Source of the DNA: a virus
Length of the DNA stretch: 64,000 bases
Virus record (IMG/VR): IMGVR_UViG_3300024239_000013
Location: 221,142 to 285,141 of that record
Reading direction: 5' to 3' (one strand)
Below the pieces are notes generated by a model that saw nothing but the letters and a program-made list of their open reading frames with translations, made no database searches and had not been told where the DNA came from. Below are positions 19,041 through 27,924 of the stretch, in pieces (the stretch's first letter is position 1; each line of letters opens with the position of its first letter). Made by a program: the position numbers and the translations under genes.

Positions 19041-19676
19041 TTAAAAAATAGTAATACCAACAGTATATTGAGCCGTACTAGAATAAGATTCTGCCACTAA
19101 AGGATTAGTTCCGGTAAAATATCCGGGTGTACTAGAAGATCCACTAGTCAATTGAATATAATTACTTGTACTTATTCCTATAGGTTGTCCAGTTTGAGAA
19201 TATGCTGTTATTTTAAATGTATTACCAGAAACCGGGAAAGATCCGGGATAATAAGTTTGAGAAAAATAGAAGATGTCACCAGGATTAATGTTAATTAATC
19301 CACTAAAAACATTTTGATATGTTCCTGTTCCGATTTTAACGTCAACAGAAGCATAAGCATATATTATATTAAGAGTCGAGTTTCTAATAGCGCCTCCTGA
19401 AGGTATTGTTGTTGTAGTAGTTGTAGAAGTTGTAGTTGTAGTTGTAGTTATTCCAGTAACTGAAATATCAACAGAATTAGTGCACTGAGCGCTGACCGAT
19501 TTAACCCTGATTATCGTTGTTCCATTAGGAACAGTTGTAGAAGTGTACCCAGAGGTTAACGCAGATTTGGAAACTCCAATCTCAAAAGGACTAGAGTACC
19601 CATTTACATTGGAATATAGATCAAATGGACCGGTTCCGGTTCCTGCTGAAGTTAAAGTTATAAGTACTGATGCCAT
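19041..19676 (-). CDS. Tail-fibre-like protein with Thr/Ser linker (211 aa)
   Basis: Two beta-rich domains are joined by a Thr/Ser-rich linker at about residues 76-92, made of TTTT and STTT blocks followed by IPSGG. The linker closely resembles those at the end of the preceding 1546-residue protein, suggesting exchangeable fibre modules. The C-terminal domain (residues 100-211) is Ser/Thr/Tyr-rich and may be the exposed adhesin-like part. No enzyme motif is seen. It starts 24 bases after the 1546-residue gene and was probably transcribed with it. Function inferred from composition and context. Confidence 0.55.
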   Translation of the reverse strand: MASVLITLTSAGTGTGPFDLYSNVNGYSSPFEIGVSKSALTSGYTSTTVPNGTTIIRVKSVSAQCTNSVDISVTGITTTTTTTSTTTTTTIPSGGAIRNSTLNIIYAYASVDVKIGTGTYQNVFSGLININPGDIFYFSQTYYPGSFPVSGNTFKITAYSQTGQPIGISTSNYIQLTSGSSSTPGYFTGTNPLVAESYSSTAQYTVGITIF

Positions 19677-19700
19677 TATATTATTATAAAATTAAAATTT

Positions 19701-22700
19701 TTAACAAGGTCCAAGCGCAGACAGATTCCCATCTCCATAAACATTAACGCTACCTGGAAGAGCACAAAATCTTGCTTCATCATATCCACTAGTTCCTCCT
19801 ATTTGAACGGCTACAGATTGACCGTTACCATCAATATAATCTGCGGAAGCGCTAGTTGTTGTAGTTAAGAGATATTCTATATAATCAGGTTGCAAAGTTG
19901 TTGTTGTGGTTGTTGACGTTGTTGTGGTTGAAGGTGCTATTGTAGTGGTAGTGGTAGTGGTTGGTGTAGGGTAAACCATACTAGCAGTACCTGCAAGTAA
20001 ACAAGGATTTATTGTTGTTGAAGTCGTTGTTGTCGAAGTCGTTGTAGGAGCCGCAGTTGTGGTTGTGGTTGTTGTCGTAGACGTTGTTGTTGTCGTAGAC
20101 GTTGTTGTCGTAGACGTTGTTGTCGTAGACGTTGTTGTCGTAGACGTTGTTGTCGTAGACGTCGTAGTTGTTATACGAGTCCCGCCATTGAGAGATGGTG
20201 GAGGAGGAAAACTAACATTATCCAATAAATTATTTATTATATCCAAATTTATTGGTGATGCTATAGATGATAAATTTCCAGCATCACTAGGAATAGGTCT
20301 ATAATAAAAATTGTTAATATGAGGTTCGTTTGAATTGTTAAGCTGATCGGCAACCTCCTGCAAAGTTAATCCATCTACACCCACAGAAAAAGTTACCCCT
20401 ATAGGGAATGGATACGTTGAATTTGCAGTAGAAATCTTAACATGGTCACCCGGTACTATAGAATGTAATTCATATCCACCCAGCCAATCATTATTAAATT
20501 CAGAATCAAACCAACTATGAGCATATGCATCATCCCAAGTAGTTTCTGTGAATATTTCCCAATTAAGTCTTTTAGTCCCCCAATATTTAAGATTTTCGTT
20601 AGGTTGATTTGGATTATTTTCTGACCAATAAACATAGCTTTCATCAGGGCTAGTTCCACCAGAAAGTACTGGATCTATCGAAACTAGGCTCAAAGAACCA
20701 GTAAAATCTACATTAAACGAAACCCCATTTTGTTGAGAGCCTAATTCATTAGGTGCATAAACTAATACACTAACAGGATCTGCTGAAGGGTTTAAACAAC
20801 TAGCAAAATAATCGGGATATGTCTGTAATGAATTTATTGCTGAAGTTATTGCATTTGCAGTATTATATAAACTATCGCCGGTTTCTGCTTCTCCGATTAA
20901 TCTACCCCCTGCATAAACACTGATAGATCCAGCACCCGTAAATTTTTGATTTTTATAAACCAAGTTATCTACAACATATCTGTTTACTGGGGTAGTTTCT
21001 ATGTTTATCCCATCCCAAAAAGGATCTATAGAAGTTTGTATTTTAAATACGTTTGGAGAAGATGCTATAACATTCCATCTTCCGTTCAATTCTTTAACAG
21101 AACCTGATAATGTGATCTCATCACCATCAACTAATCCATGTGGAGTTGTTGTGGAAATATTGACAAATCCATATTGACCAGGAAATATCTGAAGCGAGTA
21201 TATTTCATCGATCTCTGTTATTTTTTGTGTAAATACGATTTCCCCGGTTGCTCCTATTGGTGAGGTTGGGGTTTTTACATAAATACTTTGACCTTCTTCA
21301 GATTTATTACCATAAACAGCAAAATCTAGTATTTCTCTAGGAATTTTTTTCTCTAGTATTTCTATAGATTCACCTTCTGCCGGATACTCCCACATGGAGT
21401 TATATTCATCCCATCCTCTATCGACATTATCCCAAATGTATTTTTCTACCTCCCGATATCTTGTCCATGCATCTATATCTATAGTTTTAGGTTCTACTTT
21501 GATTACTTTGTCTTTTATAACAGTTGTCTTCGCATTAAAGGCATCATATATGTTGCATATTACCTTATATTCTCCTGTGTAAGGTAAGAAGTGGGCAAGC
21601 TTGTAAAAGTTAGATATTGGTCCTCTAAATTGGAAATTATAAGGGGATCCTGATTGATTTGTATCTTTATTTACAATCCATTCTATTTCTACAGCATTTG
21701 AGAAATCTACATTCTCCCATGTTAATAGATTGTATATCTGAACATCTGACAATAGATCAGCTTCAGAAAAATTCACTGTTATATTATAGGGGTCTTCCAA
21801 TAAGATGGTATATTCTCCAGTTGAATAACTAACATTGGTAACAGTACCAAAAACACCATAGAAAATGTCTGATTGTTTTCTTATCTGAACGACATCACCA
21901 ACTTTATATTTAGGTATAATTAGGGCATCCCAATTTATATTAAGTTCATTCCATTCCCATCTGTCTACAATTAATTCCAATATAACTGGCATTCCTATTG
22001 GAAGCTTATATTTATATCCAGTAACTGGGTCTAAATAAGCATTGGGGTCTAAGTCATTATCGCCTAATTCTAATATCTTTCCATTCTGTTTTAACTCATA
22101 AAAATTCTCAATTGAGGTTATCAGAGATGCATTCTGAGATGTTGTGTAAATCTGCCCATTATCTAGAGGATCTACAGTGTTACCAAGATCTGAAAAAGTA
22201 GGAGGTAAAACTTTAACAACTCCATTAAGCAATGAAGGATTTTTTGAAGAATAATAATATACAGGAGAAGTTTGCTCCGGATTTATATACCAGGTCACAG
22301 AACTTCCTCCGATAGCTCCATTGTTCATAACTCCTAAAGGATCTACCTGATTTAGAAGTGGATCTGTAGTTAGATAAAAATCATATCCATAATCATCAGG
22401 ATCTTTCACATTAAATTGATATGTCTGTCCTGCGTTTACAATCAACTCTGGATTAAATCCAGTTAGTCCGTAAGGGAAGTCACCAGTAAAAGTAATAGCA
22501 CTCCCAGTACCTCCTACGAAATTAACGTCTGCCTGGAAAGAATTACTATAAGAACTTGGTGTTTGTATACCAGTAACAGAAGGGCGAATGGAAAAGTTTC
22601 TAAGATCTTCAATAAATCCAAAATCTGGATTTGGTAAAAAATCAAAATAAAATCCAGAATTTATATCAGATCTCTCCATTACATCAGTCCAAGATTTTGT

Positions 22701-24341
22701 GTTGTATATGGTAAAATAAACACCTTCTCCTGTTATATCAATAATTCTAGCATTTAATGGGAGATAGTCTCTCTTTAGTCTTTCTTTAAGTGCAAATATC
22801 TTTAATAAAACCTCTTCCTGTGTAAATTTAAAAGCATCTTCGACAACAGGATATCCAAAATCATCAAAATCTTCAGTAACTTTATTTAAATCATAATAAA
22901 GACCGAAAAGAGCTGTTTTTTTATAGGTTCTACTTGGTATTAATGAATCTTCCGAGGTTACATCTAAAACATAGTTTCCGTTCTTATCTGGACCATATGT
23001 TTGAGTTAATCTATATTTACCACTATTTTCATTATCAAGAATATCTCCAACCTGGTATCCTAATGAATATCCGTTAGATTGTTGATCTTTTATGTTATTG
23101 AGAAAAGTTTGATTTTGCTGAAGCGGAGATTCTAATTTTAAACTTTTATAATTTAAATTTAACCAATATTCTTTTATTCTTAGATCTTGATAACCAAAGA
23201 ATTTTAAAGCATTGATTAAACCCTTATAACTTCCAATATAAGGGAATATTTCCTCTCCTGAAACTAAAAGTTCTTTTCTTTTTTCATTTATTTCTAAGAA
23301 ATTAGGACTAGGTTCATCAGGATCATGATCTCGAAGAACCACTGAATCACTGTTATTAAAATTTCGGCCTAAGTTTTCTAAAAGAACCTTAAATCTCTCG
23401 TCCTCAGCAATAATCTGTCCATAGAAATCTATCTCTAAAATTTTCTCTGGAGATCCGGAGGTTATATCCTCTACTATTAATTTTCTTTCGTATATATTTT
23501 CTCCATCTTCTGAAGAGTTCAATGCAACGTTAATAGATAAAGCTTCTGAACTAACCGAAGATGTATAGACATATCCATTTTTATACTCATCTGAGGGATC
23601 ATAATCTACCGGAATCACCATATTTGGATAATTCACTATTAAAGGCTCTCCGTTTCCTCCACTCAATTGATTTTCTATCGTGTACGTAAATATAATATCA
23701 GTTACATCGCTTTCCCCATAATTATCATTATACCACCTAGTTCTCCATCTACCAGAACCGGTAGATCCAGTGGATCCGGTATGAGGTAATCCGTATTGAT
23801 AGCCTTCTGGAGTGTCAAATTCTTGTACTATGAAAATCTGCTCATTTTCGTAAAGACCCGCAGAAACAGGTTCAAAATAGATATTTCCCTTGAAATATCC
23901 ACCTGGTCTATTTTCGTATGTTGTATTAAAATATATTTTGCTGTCTGGTGATATTAAAGTTTGTCCATCGTAATCGTGAATAAATCCATTAACAACATAA
24001 TCATTTTCTGAAGTCTTAATTATATCTCTTATCTTCAGTCTAAAACCTTTCTGTCCCGAAACCTCACCTTCTAAATAAACAGTAGATCCCTGATTAATAA
24101 AGGAGACAATTTCAGAATACCATCCATCTAGATCAAACCCATTCAAGTCTTTCTTGTAAAAATAAAAGCTTACATCATTGGAAGTAAAAGATACGATTAT
24201 GTCACCGTCATCCGAAGGTGTTGAATTTTTAGTTCTATAGGTAAACTTAGAGTCTGCTAAAGTTGGTCCGGTTGGACCAATATAGTCAAAATTCAATGGA
24301 TTACCATCTTTACCAAAAAAATTAAGTTTTATATTTGCCAT
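19701..24341 (-). CDS. Large baseplate wedge / fibre protein (1546 aa) with Thr-rich linkers
   Basis: A central segment (EIFPYIGSYKGLINALKFFG, then YQDLRIKEYWLNLN, near residues 365-400) resembles the domain of wedge and P2 gpI-type tail proteins, where it contacts the baseplate. Upstream and downstream are long beta-rich regions, including a PKD-like stretch near residue 900. The last 170 residues change character: several pure Thr/Ser linkers alternate with short segments and end in a small Cys-containing domain (FCALPGSVNVYGDGN). This suggests a baseplate anchor carrying tethered C-terminal modules. It lies after the 176-residue and gp6-like genes in the wedge operon, so a gp7-like position is possible. 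Short GPTG, GSTG and GATG motifs recur. Confidence 0.6.
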   Translation of the reverse strand: MANIKLNFFGKDGNPLNFDYIGPTGPTLADSKFTYRTKNSTPSDDGDIIVSFTSNDVSFYFYKKDLNGFDLDGWYSEIVSFINQGSTVYLEGEVSGQKGFRLKIRDIIKTSENDYVVNGFIHDYDGQTLISPDSKIYFNTTYENRPGGYFKGNIYFEPVSAGLYENEQIFIVQEFDTPEGYQYGLPHTGSTGSTGSGRWRTRWYNDNYGESDVTDIIFTYTIENQLSGGNGEPLIVNYPNMVIPVDYDPSDEYKNGYVYTSSVSSEALSINVALNSSEDGENIYERKLIVEDITSGSPEKILEIDFYGQIIAEDERFKVLLENLGRNFNNSDSVVLRDHDPDEPSPNFLEINEKRKELLVSGEEIFPYIGSYKGLINALKFFGYQDLRIKEYWLNLNYKSLKLESPLQQNQTFLNNIKDQQSNGYSLGYQVGDILDNENSGKYRLTQTYGPDKNGNYVLDVTSEDSLIPSRTYKKTALFGLYYDLNKVTEDFDDFGYPVVEDAFKFTQEEVLLKIFALKERLKRDYLPLNARIIDITGEGVYFTIYNTKSWTDVMERSDINSGFYFDFLPNPDFGFIEDLRNFSIRPSVTGIQTPSSYSNSFQADVNFVGGTGSAITFTGDFPYGLTGFNPELIVNAGQTYQFNVKDPDDYGYDFYLTTDPLLNQVDPLGVMNNGAIGGSSVTWYINPEQTSPVYYYSSKNPSLLNGVVKVLPPTFSDLGNTVDPLDNGQIYTTSQNASLITSIENFYELKQNGKILELGDNDLDPNAYLDPVTGYKYKLPIGMPVILELIVDRWEWNELNINWDALIIPKYKVGDVVQIRKQSDIFYGVFGTVTNVSYSTGEYTILLEDPYNITVNFSEADLLSDVQIYNLLTWENVDFSNAVEIEWIVNKDTNQSGSPYNFQFRGPISNFYKLAHFLPYTGEYKVICNIYDAFNAKTTVIKDKVIKVEPKTIDIDAWTRYREVEKYIWDNVDRGWDEYNSMWEYPAEGESIEILEKKIPREILDFAVYGNKSEEGQSIYVKTPTSPIGATGEIVFTQKITEIDEIYSLQIFPGQYGFVNISTTTPHGLVDGDEITLSGSVKELNGRWNVIASSPNVFKIQTSIDPFWDGINIETTPVNRYVVDNLVYKNQKFTGAGSISVYAGGRLIGEAETGDSLYNTANAITSAINSLQTYPDYFASCLNPSADPVSVLVYAPNELGSQQNGVSFNVDFTGSLSLVSIDPVLSGGTSPDESYVYWSENNPNQPNENLKYWGTKRLNWEIFTETTWDDAYAHSWFDSEFNNDWLGGYELHSIVPGDHVKISTANSTYPFPIGVTFSVGVDGLTLQEVADQLNNSNEPHINNFYYRPIPSDAGNLSSIASPINLDIINNLLDNVSFPPPPSLNGGTRITTTTSTTTTSTTTTSTTTTSTTTTSTTTTTSTTTTTTTTAAPTTTSTTTTSTTINPCLLAGTASMVYPTPTTTTTTTIAPSTTTTSTTTTTTLQPDYIEYLLTTTTSASADYIDGNGQSVAVQIGGTSGYDEARFCALPGSVNVYGDGNLSALGPC
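20068..20160. repeat. 15-bp tandem repeat encoding Thr/Ser linker
   Basis: The unit GTTGTTGTCGTAGAC repeats head to tail: one copy from 20068, an 18-base variant, then four perfect copies at 20101-20160. On the minus strand it encodes TTTTS-type units. Perfect short units like these change number readily by slippage, so linker length may vary among relatives. Confidence 0.85.
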
Positions 24342-24347
24342 CTTAAA

Positions 24348-24878
24348 TTAGAAAACTCTCTTATTATTTTTCTTAACGGTATAGTTAAAGAAATTTTTTA
24401 TCTGCTTAGTTGTTTCCACCAAACCATACACAACCCTTTGGAAATAATTAAGTATCCCCTCCTTTATAGGATCCCTGTATATAACATTCGATAAAGATCT
24501 CTTTAATATCTGGTGTTGATAATCAAATCCGTTATAAAGATTATCATTTACAGTATCTCTTATATCATATATGTTCTGTCCAGGATCGAAATCATAATAT
24601 CTTCTCTCTACAGTAGTCTTTGACATCTCCTTCATTATTTTTTTATAATCATTAAAATCCGAGCATGGAGCAAATTTATAACTTCCGTTAGCATTTGCTA
24701 TTATTGATCTGTATCCAGAACATCCTATATTATTAGCCCTATCTATAGCCAGTTCGGGGGTTTCGTACAAATCCTTATTATTATAGAATGTTGTATTCGT
24801 AGTTTTTGGTTTTATTCCATTAACTGTGTAATTAATTGGTTTATTCCCTTCCGGAAAAAATGGTGTATAATCCTGCAT
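24348..24878 (-). CDS. Baseplate-region protein of unknown function (176 aa)
   Basis: I do not recognise a family. The protein starts MQDYTPFFPEGNKPINY and has a mixed, polar sequence with a basic C-terminal end (NYTVKKNNKRVF). It lies between the gp6-like wedge gene and the 1546-residue wedge/fibre gene with gaps of 13 and 6 bases, so it is almost certainly made with the baseplate wedge. A role as a small wedge or fibre-connecting protein is plausible but only inferred. Confidence 0.55.
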   Translation of the reverse strand: MQDYTPFFPEGNKPINYTVNGIKPKTTNTTFYNNKDLYETPELAIDRANNIGCSGYRSIIANANGSYKFAPCSDFNDYKKIMKEMSKTTVERRYYDFDPGQNIYDIRDTVNDNLYNGFDYQHQILKRSLSNVIYRDPIKEGILNYFQRVVYGLVETTKQIKNFFNYTVKKNNKRVF

Positions 24879-24891
24879 TTCTATAATTATT

Positions 24892-26616
24892 TTAAGATCC
24901 CTGTGATATTATTTGAGATTTCATGTCCGAATTAAGATCACTTCTAAAATTTCTAGGAACTATAGAATTTATATTTATATTAAGAGGTCCAGGTTTACCA
25001 TCAGCTATAGATTCGCTATATGTGGTACCATTTCTATCTGTCCATCCACCTCTTAATAAAACCAATTCATTTCTACCTATTATAATATCTCCGAATTCGT
25101 CCATTCCAATAACTTCGTCGAGCTGTTCTTGTGAAACATTAGAAAGATCTCTTATTGATATCTGATTTTCCTCATTTTTCTGTCCAACAAAGAAAAATGA
25201 TACCGTATCAACTCCTGGAATACTCTCTATAATTGCTATGAAATCTGATTTAGGTATTCGGTCTCTTCTCTTAAGATTGAGCATATATTCGGAAACTCTT
25301 TTTCTTATTGTTTGTTTTATAGTTTCGGGATCATATCCCTCAAAAATACCTAGAATTACATTTGCAATATATTTAGATATAACTGGCTGCACTATTTTTA
25401 TAACAGTTGTTGCAATCATAGAACCAGATTGTTCTATTAAATTAATTACCCTTGCCTTTTGTTGTGAACTAAGTAGAAAATCATCTACTGGAACATTAAA
25501 ATAATCCTCGTTAGTCGAAAGATTCAAAGTTATATCAGGAACAAGATATAAATAAATAACATTATCATCATCCAAATATTCATCATCAAAAGTTGAAAAT
25601 GCATGTATCTGAGAAAATATTCCAAGCTTACTTAAGAAAATCTCATAATTCTCAGAATTAGCAAAAACAAAAGATCGGCTGGTTTTAGGAGCAATCAATC
25701 TTATTAAATTTGTCGATTCTGGATTTATCCCAAATGAAGGATCTATTTCATTTTTTAGATCGATATAAAGATTTAAATCAACCTCGTTCCCAAAAAGATC
25801 AGTTCCGTTAGTATCAAATCTGTATGCTAATGGATTATCTTTAGTTGAATTGATATTACCACTAGAACCACTAGTTCTTAAATATTCTATTCTGATTCTA
25901 GAACCTCTAGGAGGAACCATTCCAAAATTAGAATTTCCAAAATAAACATCAAGGCCTTCTTGAATTCCACCTTTAACTAAATATCCCTTTCCATTAAGAG
26001 GTATATCATACAAAGAATCGTATTTTTTCCACTTTTCTTCATTAACATAAACATTAACATAGAATTGATCTATCAATGCTCCAGAACCAGAAGAAATATT
26101 AAAACTTTGAAGAGCCAATCCATTTCCAGTAACTATAGCTGATTCGAAATTACCTTGAACTATTTTAGCTCTTATTGAATTTCCCCTTACTAATGGAAGA
26201 GTTACCTCAGGACTCCCAAATATTAAAGAATATAACTTTCCGTTTTGTAAACATCTTATTTGAGTGTTATTTTTTATTATAACAGATCCTCCACCGACAG
26301 ATCCTTCTACGAGATTCCATGACAAAGAAACTTCTCCCTGTGCTGCGCTAGCTCTTCCTGGATCATATCCAGAAATTCTAGCTAAACTTCTAACAGAATA
26401 GTCCCTAGTTGCCTCTTGTATATTCAATTCAGTTATAGAATCCTCTATAAAATAAAGAATTAATTGAGAAAGATTCTGCAGAACGAATAGTATCTGACCC
26501 CAAGCAGAAGCAACAGTAAAAACATTGGAAGTCTGGTTATATGTGGACTGTAAAAAGTTAAACGTGTCACTTAGTAGACCGTTAATAAGGATGTTATTTT
26601 TCTTAAATATATTCAT
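24892..26616 (-). CDS. gp6: Baseplate wedge protein, gp6/J-like
   Basis: Wedge proteins of the T4 gp6 and P2 gpJ group form the ring that links baseplate wedges. The 574-residue sequence fits: an N-terminal helical region (LLSDTFNFLQSTYNQTS), then VRSLARISGYDPGRASAAQGEVSLSW, the typical start of the Baseplate_J domain, a long beta-rich middle, and near residue 460 the motif RIPKSDFIAIIESIPGVDTV, characteristic of the family. It directly follows the gp25-like gene with a 9-base gap, the same association found in many contractile tails. The order gp25-gp6 and the motifs make this one of the firmer assignments. Confidence 0.85.
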   Translation of the reverse strand: MNIFKKNNILINGLLSDTFNFLQSTYNQTSNVFTVASAWGQILFVLQNLSQLILYFIEDSITELNIQEATRDYSVRSLARISGYDPGRASAAQGEVSLSWNLVEGSVGGGSVIIKNNTQIRCLQNGKLYSLIFGSPEVTLPLVRGNSIRAKIVQGNFESAIVTGNGLALQSFNISSGSGALIDQFYVNVYVNEEKWKKYDSLYDIPLNGKGYLVKGGIQEGLDVYFGNSNFGMVPPRGSRIRIEYLRTSGSSGNINSTKDNPLAYRFDTNGTDLFGNEVDLNLYIDLKNEIDPSFGINPESTNLIRLIAPKTSRSFVFANSENYEIFLSKLGIFSQIHAFSTFDDEYLDDDNVIYLYLVPDITLNLSTNEDYFNVPVDDFLLSSQQKARVINLIEQSGSMIATTVIKIVQPVISKYIANVILGIFEGYDPETIKQTIRKRVSEYMLNLKRRDRIPKSDFIAIIESIPGVDTVSFFFVGQKNEENQISIRDLSNVSQEQLDEVIGMDEFGDIIIGRNELVLLRGGWTDRNGTTYSESIADGKPGPLNININSIVPRNFRSDLNSDMKSQIISQGS

Positions 26617-26625
26617 TTCTATTAC

Positions 26626-26997
26626 TTATGTTAATCTTAAAGAAACTAGTGGACTCAATCCTCCATCTTGTGGTATTTTAAAATCTAATGTTGCTATATC
26701 TCTCAATTTACCAACATAAAATTTAAGTTCATACGTACCTCCAAGTACAGAAAACAGGGGAACATATACTTTTAAAGCTAGATCTAATTCTTTCCTTATA
26801 CTTGATTCGGAAAGATCTAAATTAAATATAAGGTCTTCTAGATTTAATCCAAATTTAGGATCACCTAAAACCTCTCCCTTATTAGTAAGAAGGAGCATTT
26901 TAAGTTGACCTATACAAATCTCTATTGGATCTGTAATTTCTAACTGGTACGGATTGTAATTTGGATCTAGTGGATCTCTGTTATAAATCTCTCTCAT
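26626..26997 (-). CDS. gp25: Baseplate wedge protein, gp25-like
   Basis: T4 gp25 and its relatives (W in P2, a T6SS sheath-initiator homologue) sit where the sheath joins the baseplate. The 123-residue size fits, and NKGEVLGDPKFGLNLEDLIF (residues 39-58) is the diagnostic GER-type motif, followed by a helix and a beta hairpin (LGGTYELKFYVGKLRDIATLDF). It is the first gene of the wedge operon and is followed by the gp6-like gene. A GATATATA motif 20 bases upstream is the likely late promoter. Confidence 0.88.
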   Translation of the reverse strand: MREIYNRDPLDPNYNPYQLEITDPIEICIGQLKMLLLTNKGEVLGDPKFGLNLEDLIFNLDLSESSIRKELDLALKVYVPLFSVLGGTYELKFYVGKLRDIATLDFKIPQDGGLSPLVSLRLT

Positions 26998-27016
26998 AGG
27001 AAAATTAATTTCCTAT

Positions 27017-27024
27017 TATATATC
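27017..27024 (-). promoter_or_regulatory. Candidate late promoter element GGATATATA
   Basis: The minus strand reads GATATATA preceded by G, 20 bases upstream of the gp25-like start. The 134-base gap around it holds no other convincing gene. Confidence 0.6.
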
Positions 27025-27131
27025 CATAATCAAAGAGAGGTCAAAAGAGGGGAAATTATATAAATATCTGGATAATATTTCTTTTTTTATTTTCATACTT
27101 ATCATAATACCATATGACCCCTGTGTATTTT

Positions 27132-27908
27132 TCAATTCCACTGTAAGAAATAAGATGGAGTATTCTCACCATTGATCATGTCCATTACTTCCTGAAGCTC
27201 ATTTGCTCCTTGGCTTCCGATTTCACTGGCGTTTATTTGAACTCCTCCCGGAAGATTATAAGTGAAAACACTCAACATCTGTGATAAGGCAATTTTACAT
27301 TTGGCTATACAATATCTAACGAAGAGCTCATCATCGTATAAATATTCATCCAATATAGCTACGTGACATCTTACTGATACATCAACTCCGCCTACACTGA
27401 ATCCTTGAGCCATTTGACCCTTTCCTGATCTATTTGGATCTCTCCCTAATATTGTTAAAAATTTAGTGTTCTTATTATATTTAAAAGCATATGTATTTAA
27501 AAGATAGGCTTTAGCCAAGTCGAAATATGAATACATAACTGTTCTATAAACTAAGTTATCTCCTACAAAAGGTGACAATAAAAGTTCGGAACCTAATAAT
27601 TTAGAATCACCAAAATCTCTATCTGGGTTTCCTGATATACCATATCCACCAAGTTCTCTAACCTCATAAACACTAATTATCGATTTCGGAAGCTTTATCT
27701 GTCTAGTTCTTTTAAATTCTTGATGTTGGAAAAGTTTATTTTCCAGAACAAATATTCTTTCCTCTACCGCATATTGGTAATTATCATAAAACCAAGCCTT
27801 TGCCCTGTCTATAATTCTCTCAATCTCTGCGACATTTAGATTGTAAGGTAAAGCACAACTAAAAGAAAGTGAATCTTGTATTTCCTGTATTAACTCTTCC
27901 TGTGTCAT
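27132..27908 (-). CDS. Putative neck/connector structural protein (258 aa)
   Basis: No family was identified with certainty. The N-terminal part (MTQEELIQEIQDSLSFSCAL, then VAEIERIIDRAKAWFYDNYQ) is helical. A middle beta region follows, and the C-terminal helix region (DELFVRYCIAKCKIALSQML with FTYNLPGGVQINASEIG) ends in a highly aromatic tail (YFLQWN). Such small helical/beta proteins are typical of head-tail connectors, and it lies next to wedge genes. The role is inferred; a baseplate component is equally possible. It is 16 bases from the amidoligase-like gene upstream and precedes the promoter of the wedge operon. Confidence 0.45.
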   Translation of the reverse strand: MTQEELIQEIQDSLSFSCALPYNLNVAEIERIIDRAKAWFYDNYQYAVEERIFVLENKLFQHQEFKRTRQIKLPKSIISVYEVRELGGYGISGNPDRDFGDSKLLGSELLLSPFVGDNLVYRTVMYSYFDLAKAYLLNTYAFKYNKNTKFLTILGRDPNRSGKGQMAQGFSVGGVDVSVRCHVAILDEYLYDDELFVRYCIAKCKIALSQMLSVFTYNLPGGVQINASEIGSQGANELQEVMDMINGENTPSYFLQWN

Positions 27909-27924
27909 TTGTTATTAATTTTTT

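Noticed and set aside
20068-20160. CRISPR-like array
   Set aside because: The repeats are contiguous, without spacers, and are translated in frame.
20059-20304. Plus-strand open frame giving a Val/Asp-rich protein
   Set aside because: It is the antisense reading of the Thr/Ser linker repeats in the 1546-residue gene; the composition is an artefact of the repeat.
27016-27105. Minus-strand open frame of 29 codons between the connector candidate and gp25-like genes
   Set aside because: Too short to support, no recognisable sequence, and its stop overlaps the promoter motif of the gp25-like gene; a chance frame is more likely.
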